DNA from: Isochrysis galbana
Taxonomy: Eukaryota; Haptophyta; Isochrysidales; Isochrysidaceae
DNA: 64,000 bases
Assembly: GCA_018136815.1 (NCBI GenBank)
Contig: CM030933.1
Location: forward strand, 4,144,341-4,208,340
Reading direction: 5' to 3'
The position numbers and the translations under genes are program-made. Positions within the stretch are counted from its first letter, which is position 1. Each line of letters begins with the position of its first letter. Shown here piece after piece: positions 22,193 to 33,862 of the stretch. Below the pieces are notes generated by a model. The model was not told where the DNA came from and ran no database searches. It was given only the letters and a program-made list of their open reading frames with translations.

Positions 22193-23284
22193 TTAGGTTG
22201 TATGACGAGTCGTGTTGTGAGATATGGGAGAGCCGCACGCAGTGTCCTGCCGATTAGTAGTTTCCCACATACCAGTCCATTGGCTCAGAAGTGAAATGGA
22301 CTTCCTCACCGTCGCAGATAAAGAGAGCGGCAGGGCTTGCTGCGCTGATGCGGTGGGGGGGGAAGGGGAAGCAGTGCCGTATTGGGGTGGGTGGACAGGC
22401 ACTGCTTTCGCTTTTGCCTTTGCCTCTGCTCGCTCCATGTTTAGGAGTGTGGTTTGCAGTGCTTTTGCGCGAGCTTCTTGATCACTCAGGCCATATTTCG
22501 CTCTCCAATAGTGCCTATCTTGTGGATTGTGCCTCTGCGGATTCCCTCGCTCGATACAATCGGTTTCTATGCCATGCGTGTAGGTCAACATACAGTCGGT
22601 GTCGTCGACGTCATCCCTCAACGAAGTTCTTCCTGCTGTTGTTCCCACATGGCGATCCTGCCCCGTCTCTTTTGTGATGCCTGACGCGGCGCCATCTGTG
22701 TTTGCAGGGTGCTCCGTCGTGTGATCCATCTGAACGGACTTGTTCTTTGCGGCTACTTGATTACGCTGCATCGTCTCAAGCGCTTTGCGCCTTGCTTCTT
22801 CGTCGCTCATGCCACGAGCCAGCCAATGTGCTCTGTCCTGCGGATTCAGACTGTTCGGGTCGCGCTCAAGATCAATGTGCTGACCCTCGTGCCTCTCACC
22901 TCCCACCTTCTCAGCCGCTGCAATTTGGTTGCGCTGTGTAGTCTCTTTCGCTTTGCATCGTGCCGATCCGGGACTCATGCCACGCGTCCGCCAGTAGGCA
23001 CTATGCTGCGGATTGATGGTGTTCGGATCCTGGTGATCGCGTTGGAGAATGGCGCTTTCGACATGCAGCCCATGATATGCAGCTCTCTTCGATGCGTCCG
23101 CTTGGTTGCGCTGAGTGATCTCTCTCGCCAAGTAGGCCGCCTCCTCCTCACTCTTCCCCTTCGCGAGCCAGTGGGTCTTGGTCTGAGGGTTGAGAAGAAC
23201 GGAAGCATCCCACTGCGCCTGCGGCTCCTTGGTCTCCACTGTCCTGTAGCCCACCATGATTCCAATCCTCGACTGTAGTGGCAA
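22193..23284 (-). CDS. protein with four NPQ-x-YW-x-RG-x-S-x-EEA repeats
   Basis: A 363-residue single-exon ORF. Four degenerate repeats of 45-80 residues carry the pattern (L/I)NPQ...(H/Y)W(L/R)A(R/K)G(M/K)S(D/E)EEA...A.E.(T/M)QRNQ: LNPQTKTHWLAKGKSEEEA, INPQHSAYWRTRGMSPGSA, LNPQDRAHWLARGMSDEEA and HNPQDRHYWRAKYGLSDQEA. The YW..RG.SE.EA core resembles short motifs I know from proteins of large algal viruses and from nuclease-associated regions, but I cannot name the family. The spacers are polar. The last 90 residues are low-complexity. The start could be the first ATG or MVGYRTVE ten codons in. No signal peptide or membrane segment. The regular repeats and their covariation argue that the ORF is real. 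Confidence 0.6.
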   Translation of the reverse strand: MPLQSRIGIMVGYRTVETKEPQAQWDASVLLNPQTKTHWLAKGKSEEEAAYLAREITQRNQADASKRAAYHGLHVESAILQRDHQDPNTINPQHSAYWRTRGMSPGSARCKAKETTQRNQIAAAEKVGGERHEGQHIDLERDPNSLNPQDRAHWLARGMSDEEARRKALETMQRNQVAAKNKSVQMDHTTEHPANTDGAASGITKETGQDRHVGTTAGRTSLRDDVDDTDCMLTYTHGIETDCIERGNPQRHNPQDRHYWRAKYGLSDQEARAKALQTTLLNMERAEAKAKAKAVPVHPPQYGTASPSPPTASAQQALPLSLSATVRKSISLLSQWTGMWETTNRQDTACGSPISHNTTRHTT

Positions 23285-23583
23285 AAGAACTCCAGCGCCT
23301 CTCTCGTCTCTCGCCTGGCGCCGACTCCCTCCCTCTCGCTCTCTCGTTCTCCCTCTCGCTCTTTCTCTAGACGCCTCCGTCGCTCGCTGGCTCTGGCTCT
23401 GCGCCCTCCCCCCTCTTGCCCTGTTCTTTTCCCTCGCTCTGCCTCGCCCGACGATTCATTCACATCTCTGTCTTTTGGTCAGATCTCTCCTCTTCCCGCA
23501 GCCTCCCCCCAAGGAGCTCTCTCTCTCTCCTCTTCCTGGCCATCCCCGGCTTGCGGCGAAGCATCTGAAAGGGGGGAGAGAGA

Positions 23584-23614
<31 letters not shown>

Positions 23615-24073
23615 GCGGGGGGAGAGAGGGGGGGGGGGGGGGGGAGACACGCACGGCCGCGGAGAGAGGATCGATGGTACTAATTTATTGATGGAGTAGA
23701 CGAGGCGAGAGGAGAGAGAGGGAGTACTCTTCTCTCACCCCTTGTGCATAGAAAAGGGGATGGATGATCCCCCCCCGGAGGAGGATGCGGATGGATAGAT
23801 GATTCGATGAGATCATCCATCGATCCTCCGGCAGGGAAGAAGGCCGCAGGCCTCGTGCCGGCCCCCGCTTGGAGCGGGAGCGTAGAGAGAGCGGGAGGAG
23901 GGCGTCAAGACAGCGAATGCGGCAAGGGGGGAGGCGGCGGCGGCGGCGGGGGAAGGGGGCGCCTCCTCTCGGGGCCCAAATCTTTCGCTCCTTCAGCGCT
24001 TTCTCCTCGCACTTGCACCCACAGTTCGGTCCCAAATTCCGATGTCGTCGGTCTGAACCGCTCCGTCCGTACG
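23285..24073. other. intergenic with long G tract
   Basis: 23588-23643 is almost pure G with a few A and C, flanked by GAGAGA runs. Pyrimidine-rich sequence lies upstream (23285-23560). No gene is recognised. Such G tracts are both structure-prone and assembly-prone. Confidence 0.5.
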
Positions 24074-24312
24074 GCGGTCAAATAGTGTTTTCTTATTGGG
24101 GGTGAAAAAACGACCATCTCAGAGTCAGAATTGCACAGAATTGAGGAAATTTGAGAATTTTTTTCCGGTAGAAAGTTCCCAATAAACCCAACTAGCCCTG
24201 GAATAGATGTGAAAGACAGATACAGTGTTTTCCCTCCGAGGCCAAAAACACTGTTTTTCGTTTTTCACTGTTTTTCAAACGCACTCCGTTTTTGCCACTG
24301 TTTTTTAGAGCG
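24074..24312 (+). repeat. dispersed repeat of CGGTCAAA...GTGTTTT end type
   Basis: It begins GCGGTCAAATAGTGTTTT, runs through GACCATCTC...GAATTGAGGAAATTTGAG, and ends near GAGGCCAAAAACACTGTTTTT. Related pieces are 1135-1170 (+), 12388-12510 (-), 47030-47165 (-), 49143-49312 (+) and 53515-53580 (-). The constant GGTCAAA(C/T)AG start next to a (T)TCTAAGGGTGAAA box suggests the terminus of a mobile element. No target duplication was resolved. Confidence 0.55.
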
Positions 24313-24727
24313 GGGCTGGGGCTAGGTAGGGGCTGCCCGTGAGCGGCGCGCGCGAGCGCGGCGTGCGCGCGGGACCGCGGCCACCACCACCACGCGCGCG
24401 GATCGCGACGCGTGCGTGGGCGTGGGGTTGAACACCGATAGCGGTTCGCCATCGGCCGAGGGGAGGGGAACCCTTCTCAATCGCCAGAAGACGCATCGCG
24501 CGCTCCAAAAGGACCAGCTCGAGCACTCTGGTCAGGCCTTGACGGGAGAGAGCATGCACCCATGAGGAGGCTCTCACTTTCATCTCATGCATCCTCAGAG
24601 ACAGCTCATCTAGTCGCTAGTCGAGGCTTGATGATATTTATGCACCAGGCGGGCCGAGGCGTCGTGTGCCACCATTCTCGTCGCGAAGTCGATCTCGTCA
24701 AAGGGACCCAGTGCAGAGAGATGGTGG

Positions 24728-25111
24728 TCATTCAAAAGAAGTGTTGTTGCTCTGCTGGCATTCCGCATCATCCAGGATGCAGATGGAGCAAGCTCGAGCT
24801 CCCTTGTGGCTTGTGGCTTCCGTCGAACTCCACTCTCCGTCATCGATCATGAAGTTGGAAAGCACCTCGATGAAACCACTTCCGTCGTCATCACTCGACT
24901 CCTCGCTCTCATAACCACTTGACTCCTCCTCATGATGCGATGCAGAGTCTTCAGTCTCATCACTCTCCTCGTGCTTCCATTCGTTCTCGCTTTCATCCTC
25001 CTCATCCGAAGGACTGTCTTCCTCGTCGTTGTCAGATTTTGGTGCATTGTAGCTGACCGGACGACGAGTGCGGAGGGAGCGAGAGGAGGAAGCGGCGCCG
25101 GAGCTCTCCAT
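24728..25111 (-). CDS. acidic low-complexity ORF (tentative)
   Basis: 127 residues: a Ser-rich basic start (SSRSLRTRRPVSYNAP) followed by about 60 residues of Asp/Glu/Ser. The pattern resembles N-terminal regions of chromatin proteins or transposase-like proteins. Just upstream, in another frame, the 65-bp dispersed repeat supplies a Pro/Thr-rich start with an AT-hook-like RGRPKPP. It may be the N-terminal part of a decayed mobile-element gene. No domain recognised. Confidence 0.3.
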   Translation of the reverse strand: MESSGAASSSRSLRTRRPVSYNAPKSDNDEEDSPSDEEDESENEWKHEESDETEDSASHHEEESSGYESEESSDDDGSGFIEVLSNFMIDDGEWSSTEATSHKGARACSICILDDAECQQSNNTSFE

Positions 25112-26713
<1,602 letters not shown>

Positions 26714-26998
26714 ATGCCGGAGAGTGCGATCATCTCGAGCACGCCGCGGATGGGCACTCGCCCCGCCAACATGCGCAGGCAGCCGCAGCGCCTAATTGAC
26801 ATCCCGCCGCCCCACCTGGCCAACCCGCCGCCAGCCTCGCGAGTGCGCAACCCGCAACGTGGCCCTGAGTCGCTCAAGAGGCCACCCAAGCACGCCAAGC
26901 CGCACAAGGGGTCCAAGAATATCAAGGCAAAGGCGGATCTTCATAAGCCGAGCAGTGCCTTCAAGGGGGCCGTCCGGGCAGGAGGGCGCAAGCTCTGA
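26714..26998 (+). CDS. small basic proline-rich ORF (tentative)
   Basis: 94 residues from ATG CCG GAG AGT, rich in Pro, Arg and Lys (RRQPQRLIDIPPPHLANPP...AKPHKGSKNIKAKADLHKPSS). The composition could be that of a ribosome-associated or nucleic-acid-binding protein, but nothing is diagnostic. Its 5' flank is a purine-rich tract. Confidence 0.3.
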   Translation: MPESAIISSTPRMGTRPANMRRQPQRLIDIPPPHLANPPPASRVRNPQRGPESLKRPPKHAKPHKGSKNIKAKADLHKPSSAFKGAVRAGGRKL

Positions 26999-27803
26999 GC
27001 GCGAAGTGCAATTTGGTCGAAACAACGAGGGCGGATGGGAGATTTGTCGCTCACCGCGCAGAGCTCCTCTCCTAGTTGGTGAGCAGATGTAATGACTTGC
27101 GGCGTCGAATTTTGCGAGGCCCATGGGTGCAGCGATTGCCTCTTTTTCATCCCCCACCCGGGACGTTACTTTGTCAGAAGCACTTTCCATCCACAGCTGT
27201 ATTTGCTTTTACAGGCAGCTTGCCGCGCGCGACATGAACAATACAGAAGCAGCAAAGGTGTGACGTCGGTATGCGATATGGCGGGGAGCTTATCGTCGTG
27301 CCCCAGTCTGCCTTGTGCCAGAGGGATGCCCACAGTGTCGACGTGCGGCGGAAGAGTGTGCACAGTTCGTTGCCTCCACGAACGCGATGTCGAGGCATGC
27401 GATGTGGCCATTGCGAGTAGTATCTTGTTGCGCCCCACAAGCGACGATGACAGTGTTATCGACCACTTCTTGTATGTCCAATCAACATGTCGATCTTGCT
27501 GTAAGTGATTGTGTGCAAGGCTGAGCGTGGGACACTGCACCAGCGGAGCGTCGAGCGTTTAGGTTGAATTGAATCCGTTGTCCGTTGCTTTGTGTAAAAG
27601 AAGGGTGTTAGGACGATACCACTGGGACACCATGCTCACAGCCGCCTTATTGCCACGGCCCACACTAGAATAAATTCCTTTATATTCTCGCCGCGCACGC
27701 GGCTCTGGACCCACTTCTCTCAGGCAAGCGTTCTACACCCTACACCTCCACTCCCAAACAAAATGCAAAATGTTGTTACTTATTACTTAGTTCGAACTAT
27801 TAG
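26999..27803. other. intergenic, no recognisable gene
   Basis: Only short overlapping frames on both strands. About 27683-27710 (TATATTCTCGCCGCGCACGCGGCTCTGG) resembles the 3' terminus of the second LINE family in minus orientation. Confidence 0.4.
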
Positions 27804-28463
27804 TTCACCCAACCAAGTTTCCATGTCCTTAGGGGCAACCAACAACGCGTCAAAACCTCGCTTGAGGGAATCACGAAGGTCGAGGCGGGCAAACGCCCGA
27901 TTTGGCACTTCTACGTATACACGGACACTACTGCCCTAGGCCATCGCTTCCCGCGGACTTTCCACGTGACCCTCGATGATGGGGAGAATTTCAACTTGGA
28001 CTACGCGGTCCGCTCCTCGGTGGAATGCGTGACGCCGGAAGGCGACATTGCCATACACGGCGCCCCAGGAGGTTGCAAAGGGTACGATAAGCCGTGGGCT
28101 ATCTCATATCTGCGCAAGAATCAAGTCAGTTTTCGCCAATGCACATGCGAGCAAGACAAAGCGAAAGCGGAGCAACGCAAACGCCAACGCGAGATAAGCA
28201 ACGCCATGGACTACAGGGCCCTTATGGGCCTTGGAGCGGCGGCACCTTGCCGCCGATTCATGGCGGGGGAATGCAAGAACAATCGCATGAAAGGGCGGCA
28301 AATCGTCCAATGCTCTTCCAGCCATGACATCCCCGGATGTTGGGAAAAGGACCCCGCAACGGGCAAACAACATTGTATGGTAAAATGCAATCTTAAAGCT
28401 AACAAAGCATATCCAGGATACTGCGTTAACGGAGCTAGTTGCCTGTACCGTCATGGTGAATAA
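27804..28463 (+). CDS. LINE ORF1 with CCCH-type zinc fingers, 5' incomplete
   Basis: The frame is open from 27804 without an ATG near its start. A methionine in another frame at 27823 suggests a frameshift or 5' truncation. The C-terminal half has two cysteine clusters that look like CCCH RNA-binding fingers: CRRFMAGECK...QCSSSHD and CMVKCN...YCVNGASCLYRH. ORF1 proteins of this kind package the LINE RNA. It overlaps ORF2 by 11 bases (ATGGTGAATAA), a translation-coupled arrangement common in non-LTR elements. Confidence 0.8.
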   Translation, partial: FTQPSFHVLRGNQQRVKTSLEGITKVEAGKRPIWHFYVYTDTTALGHRFPRTFHVTLDDGENFNLDYAVRSSVECVTPEGDIAIHGAPGGCKGYDKPWAISYLRKNQVSFRQCTCEQDKAKAEQRKRQREISNAMDYRALMGLGAAAPCRRFMAGECKNNRMKGRQIVQCSSSHDIPGCWEKDPATGKQHCMVKCNLKANKAYPGYCVNGASCLYRHGE

Positions 28464-30606
28464 CAACGATCTAAAGATTGCAACATACAATTTGAATGGA
28501 GCAAAACATAAATTAGCATCTACTCTAGCGCAAGCGAGATTAGGAGGAGTCCACATCCTGTATGCGCAAGAATTGCATCATTACTCCGATGGATGGCACT
28601 TGAAGGTGCGAAACTTGGCCCGGTCCCTAGGGTGGGACTGGTTTCAAACTCCCGCAACTAGGGGCGACCCGGGAAGCGGAGTGGCGATAGCCATTAGAAG
28701 AGACAGAAGCGACGTAGTAGTAGAATCTTGGTCGGTAGTTATCCCGGGGAGGCTGGTAGTAGTAAAGGCAAAAATCGGGCATGAAACGATAGCTTTCTCC
28801 TCTGTGTATCTTAATTCTCAACCTAATGAACGAAAAGAAGACATCAAAACGCTACACGAGACGCCGGAAATACTTTCTCACACTATATTAGCGGGCGACT
28901 TCAATTGCGTGGAAAGCGTACGTAGAGATACCCGGTCCATCGCGGGAGCGACCCCTTACGCAAATTCGGGAGGCAGAGCCCTCGCGAGGGCGCTCGCCAC
29001 ACATGGGCTCACGGACATCCAATTACTAGTAAATCCGGGCCTTAGGGACCAATACACGAGGTGCGGGCATCAGACCCACACGAGGATAGATCGGGTATAC
29101 GCCGCGGAATACTACTCCACGTGGAGATGGCACAAGGCATACATAGATCTTAAGCTTTTCACGGGCCTAGCGGCGTCGGACCACCACCCGGTAGTAGCGA
29201 CTTTTGCTATTGCCCCCCCACGGAGGGCAACAGAGATAGAGGCCAAGATACCTTTGGAGGTATTAGACGACCCGGAGACCCGAGAGATGATCGGCCTCCT
29301 CTGGAGGAGACTATACCCGGTCCATCCGGGAGAGGACGCCGGGGACAAGCTATCCACTTGGACGGAATCCAAAAGGAAAGTATCTTCGATCCTCCTCGCG
29401 AAGGCGGTCGAGCTTCGCAGAAGACAAAGGTACGCGCAAGCGGAAATCGACGCGGTAGCAGACGCTAGGAAAGCCCAGATGGCGGCGACCCCCGGGACGG
29501 CCCGGCCGGACACCTTAACGGAACTCAATCGCAAAGTAATCGACAAAAGACGTACTTTCTCACCGTCCCCGTCCCTAGCGGAAAAAATCATAAGGGCGGA
29601 AGAGCTTGCTACGAAGCAATTTTTCAAGAGATTTACACCGAGACACGCTAGCGGCGACATCCCGGCGATGTACGCCGGAGTGAGATGGGATGACCCGCAG
29701 CCGGCCCTAAAGGAAGACAATGTAGCAACCGATGACTCCGCGATTTTGGTTTCGTTGCGGAGCTACTATGTATGGCTTTTCAGCGAAAAGATCTCTCAGG
29801 GCGCGGAACCCCTCCTCCATGCGCTGAGTCAACGTCGGATACCGACGAGTCATAGGTCCTTCTTGGACAAGCCCATAGGATATTCGGAGATCATCCGTGC
29901 TATACGGCAAATGGCGAGAGGTAAATCCGCGGGGCCGGACGGCATACCAATGGAGTTTTATCAAAGCTTCGAAAAGCTAGTGGCACCGCGACTGATGGAC
30001 ATGTTTCACGAAGCCTACCGGACGGGGGCATTACCGGAGGATACATGCTCGGGCGACATAGCTTTGCTCTATAAAAAAGGGGACGCCAGGGACCCGAGGA
30101 ATTATAGACCAATTACGCTGCTCAAAACGGACTACAAAATCCTCGCCAGGGTCCTAGCTAACAGACTTAAAAAGACGATACATACGATTATCTCTAAGGA
30201 GCAAGTGGGCTTCGTGCCTAGGAGGATGATAGGCGAAGCCACCCACCTCTTAAAACTAGTGCAAGCGTACCTAGACGACACAGAAGAAGAGGGCCTAGCC
30301 CTGGCGATAGACTGGGAAAAAGCCTTCGATAGAGTCAGTTGGGATTATTATCATAAAGCGATACAAGCGCTGGGCTTCGGCCCTGGTTACTCTAGATGGC
30401 TAGCGCTATTAACCAACACGGATTCACTCCCGATCAGATGGATCAAGGCTAACGGCGGACGCAGCAATCCCTTCACGATACATTGCGGCATGCCCCAAGG
30501 ATGCCCGGGGTGGCATAAGGGGGAAGGGTGCTTGCGCTCGCCGCGGCAGGGAGTCCTGTCTTGTGTGCGCGCTAGTGCCGTTCCTTTGCCGCGCCGCGAC
30601 CCATAA
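28453..30606 (+). pseudogene. LINE ORF2: endonuclease plus reverse transcriptase cut before the catalytic box
   Basis: Residues 1-260 form an AP-like endonuclease (KIATYNLNGAK, YAQELHH, AGDFNC, TRIDRVYA, ASDHHPV). The reverse transcriptase follows from about 480 with GKSAGPDGIPMEFY, NYRPITLL, KEQVGFVPRR and AIDWEKAFDRVSW, ending at HCGMPQGCPG. There the sequence jumps (at about 30508) into the element's 3' end, so the FADD/YADD catalytic box, thumb and C-terminal domain are absent and the remaining 30 codons are spurious. The copy is incapable of reverse transcription. The deletion lies entirely inside the element. Confidence 0.9.
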
Positions 30607-30629
30607 AAATTTGTTAAAAATTTAAAATT
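30508..30629 (+). repeat. LINE 3' end with AAAAATTTGTTAAAAATTT tail
   Basis: Nearly identical to 2598-2718: GGTGGCATAAGGGGGAAGGG, a GC-rich middle, then GCGACCCATAAAAATTTG and the AT tail. A third, truncated tail in minus orientation is at 49331-49375. Sharing of the last 115 bp defines the 3' recognition region of this LINE. Confidence 0.85.
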
Positions 30630-31552
30630 TACATTGTTGCGTTAGGGGGAGCGCGCGAACGCCCTCCATGCCCCACGACACGCTCTATTTTTAGAACGTG
30701 TCTACCCTCCCGGCGCCCCGCCCTCTTCCCTCTCCTCCCTCGCACCGCGCCCGCATGCAGCCGAGATCCCTCCCTTGCCCTTTCCTTTGTAACTCCGGTC
30801 CCCCCCTTGTTTCCTTGGCCAGTGGGGTCGGGAGTCTTCCCGCGCCCCGCCCCCCCTCCCCGACCTGCCAGTGCCCCGTTCCCTTCGTCCATATCTTCTA
30901 TCCTTTTCCTTTGTTCCTATAGCTGTTCGCCCCCCCCCCCCCGTCTTCTCCGTGTCTTTATCCTCCGTCTTGGTTCTCTCAGCGCCAGCGCTCCGAAGCA
31001 CCCCCTGTCCCCTTGTTCCTCTGTCTTCTCTGTGCGTCCCCGTCCATCGCGTGTCGCTATGCAGACTGGTAACTGGTACTCTTCATGTCACGCTGAGCCC
31101 CCAACCACTCTCACTCCTCACTCACAGTTCCCACACTCCCACGCACACAATCTCACATCAGACTCAACACCACCTTCCAATCCACAGCCAGCTCCAGCCA
31201 CTGACCCTCCAGTCGGTGTCCTCGAGCAACATACATAGTACGTGGGCCGCGCAGCCGCGCACTCGGCTTTCGTGTACTGTAGGGCACCCTTATATAACCT
31301 TACTTATTCGACAATGGTTGCGCGCGCGGCGAGAATATTGAGAAATTTAATTTGGACCAAACGCATCCGTTCCCATCCGTCAGCTCAGTGGACACCGCTG
31401 AGCGAGCCGTGCGCGACCTCGTCTTGCATGCTAGGCGATGGACTCGCACCATAAGCACTCCGATTCATACATGCACATGCCAACCTTTCTTTTGCAATCA
31501 CGCCACCCGCACACATGCACGCCTGTTTGACCACGTTACCAACGCGCCCTCT
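30630..31552. other. intergenic, pyrimidine-rich
   Basis: No gene recognised. 30700-31020 is C/T-rich with C runs. About 31312-31345 (GCGCGCGGCGAGAATATTGAGAAA) is a plus-strand tail remnant of the second LINE family. Confidence 0.4.
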
Positions 31553-32391
31553 TCAGGCGACTGTTTCGGTCGCCGCAAGTTTGCCGAGCGCCAGCAAAGG
31601 CGGGTCTAAGGGCGCGCGACCGGCAAGCATCGCCTGACGGCAAAAGCGGACTGTGGCTCTGGCTGCCTCCTTGGTCACGCTCAGCAAGGCCTCCAGATCG
31701 GTGATCGAGACGCTTCCGGTTGCGTGAGAAAGAAGGAGATCGCACGAAGCCTCGGCGTCGTCTTCAGGGGACGAGCGAACGAGGTACGCGAGCGTGGCTG
31801 TGGATGTCGCCCCTGCCTCCTCAAGCCGGGTGGGATCGAGGAACATGCTGCCATCTGGCATGTATGCGACGGTGCACGCACCAAGCATGCCCCTCAGCGG
31901 GATTCCGGCATGCATCAACGCTAGGCAACTAGCGTGGAGAGCAGCCTGCAAACGGGCGGGGCGGGTAGCTCGGACCATCAGCACGGCCCCGCCAAGGCGC
32001 GCACCGCGGAGGAGTGGGCGTCACGCACCGCCAGTAGCGAGCCGTCATCGTGTGTGGGCTGGATGACGACGGAGATCAGGGTGCGCGGGTGGAGCGTGAG
32101 CTGGATAAGGTGTGTGAGCGTCTCCGTCAGCAGCAGCTCGAGCTCCCGCTCGAGAGCCCCCGCTAGTCCAGCGAATGGACGGACGAGCACCTCGAGTGTC
32201 GCGCGGTCGGGCCGTTCTCTCGCACGCCGTACCTCGACTGGGCCCCAAACAGCAGCGAGCAGCTGCGTGCCGTCGTGGCTGAAGCGGGTGGAGCCGTCTG
32301 CTCGGCTAAGCGCACCCGGCTCCGCGCCCATCGCGCGCAGCTGGTTAGGCAGCCGCAGGTCGTCGCGCGACGAGGGCGGCGCGCCCGTCAT
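31553..32391 (-). CDS. RRP46: exosome complex component RRP46 (RNase PH-like), two exons
   Basis: Exons 32391-32029 and 31945-31553 on the minus strand join in phase (donor GCG|GTGCGT, acceptor TTTGCAG) to give 251 residues. RRP46 is one of the six RNase PH-like subunits of the exosome ring, which threads RNA for 3'-5' decay in nucleus and cytosol. The sequence has NQLRAMGAEPGALSRADGS near the start, then TRFSHDGTQLLAAVWGPVEV. Across the splice it reads DDGSLLA-AALHASCLALMHAGI, then PLRGMLGACTVAY and the DGSMFLDPT strand. This order and length match EXOSC5/RRP46. As in the eukaryotic ring generally, phosphorolysis is not expected. The splice restores the conserved helix, which is the best evidence for the intron. 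Confidence 0.87.
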
Positions 32392-32930
32392 CGCCCCGCG
32401 GACTGCAGCGCGTCGGCTGGAGGACGATGTTTTCTAGTACTACTACTACTAAAAGATGTAGTAGTGAGGGGTGAGGGACTCCCCTGACTACAAGTAGGTG
32501 GTACAAAAAATAGTCGAACGCGAACGCAACTCAAACTTTTTGACCGTTTGAACATAGTCAACTACCTACTACTCCCTTGACCCCCAAAGTGAACACTGTG
32601 GAAAACACTGACAATTTTCCTCGCGCGGCGCTCAACACCTCGCGGCTGTGCCGCGAACACACCCAACTCAAGGCGCGCGACAATGAACACCCGTCAACTA
32701 CATACTCACCCCCCCTAAAAAAGTGAACGCGCGTATTATTTTTACCACTTACTTGTACGTCCTGTTTGATGCGTGTGGGCGTGTGGGCCCGTTCCTCCTT
32801 TGCTATAGGAGTACCCGGAGGATCTAGCGAGGACGTACTGATTGAGCTGTAGACTAGCGACGCAGAGGCGCGAGACAATAAAAAACTCTTGAAGATGCCG
32901 CGCCTAGATGGGAGAAACGTAAAAAAAAAC
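32392..32930. other. intergenic
   Basis: It contains a TACTACTACTAC run near 32437 and inverted TAGTAG/CTACTAC patches to 32575. No gene recognised. Confidence 0.4.
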
Positions 32931-33862
32931 TTCTTAATATTCACACCGCGCGCGCGGCTCTGCGACATTTTCCTGACAGCCGCGCCCGCGTCCCTTATCA
33001 CTCCCTCTCACTCTCCTTGCGGCTCGTCCCCTCGTGCTCTACTTAGGGGCTCCGTGTTCGGGGTTTCCAGTGGCAGGCGGCGTGTACCGATCCCCGATGG
33101 TCGATTTCTCGGCCTTCTCTCGCTCTCGCTCCATCGGACGGTCGGTTTCTCTTGTGGTTCTCGTGGGTGTTGGCGCGTGAAGAGCGGGTATGGGACTGTG
33201 TTGCGCATTGAGCCTGTGATGTGTGGTCGTGAGGGGCGCGGGGTACGGCGTGTGCTGGGAGGTTAGGCTAGCCTTTCCGCTATGTCGAGTGCTTGTGCCA
33301 CCAAAGTCAGGTTTGTGTTCATTGCGAGGGCACCTTTAGCGTTCACTTTGAATATCGGGGCGCTGAGGTCCCGCGCGTCCTTGATCTTTGGCCTTCTGCC
33401 TCGGGAGGCTTGCTTAGTACGCGCTAGCGAGGTTTTGCTTGAGGGTTCGAGGCCGCGTACGAGGATTGTGAATCTGGTCAGAGTGCGCTCGATGACGGGA
33501 ATGTGGTGAAAAGTGTAATTGTCATATTCGACCTTATAGAAGTCAGTTATTATAAATCTCCATGCTATCAGGTATAGGGTTTTGAGGCTATCGGGTGTCG
33601 GTGTGCCCGGGTATACAAACAGTTTGTCCTTTACTTCTTGCGTCGCCGTCCTGTTGTGTTCCGGGGTGAAACCTGCTACTGCTGCTATCGTAGTAAATAC
33701 CTGTTTTGTGGCGGGGCATCTGGCTAAGTGGGTCGAGCTCTCTTGATGTTTTCCGCATAGTCTGCATTTCTTCGTGGCCGCCGTATCGAAGCGGTTCCGC
33801 GTTCCTAGTCTCCTGTGGGTGATGTGCTTGAAGTCCTTGGCCTGATGGCTCGTGATTGACCG
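32931..33862 (-). pseudogene. 5'-truncated LINE (second family): ORF2 C-terminal domain and 3' UTR
   Basis: On the minus strand an open frame runs from about 33862 to the stop at 33265-33263. It has no early ATG, so ORF callers miss it. It reads AKDFKHITHRRLGTRNRF, then the CCHC-type knuckle CRLCG...THLARC, then KDKLFVYPGTPTPDSLKTLY, LIAWRFIITDFY and KTSLARTKQASRG. The C-x2-C-x8-H-x3-C knuckle behind a HRRL box is the hallmark of the C-terminal region of many non-LTR ORF2 proteins. The following 3' UTR (33262-32931) matches 55365-55560 and ends in GCGCGCGGTGTGAATATTAAGAAG. It is fused at its 5' side to the gypsy fragment. Confidence 0.8.
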
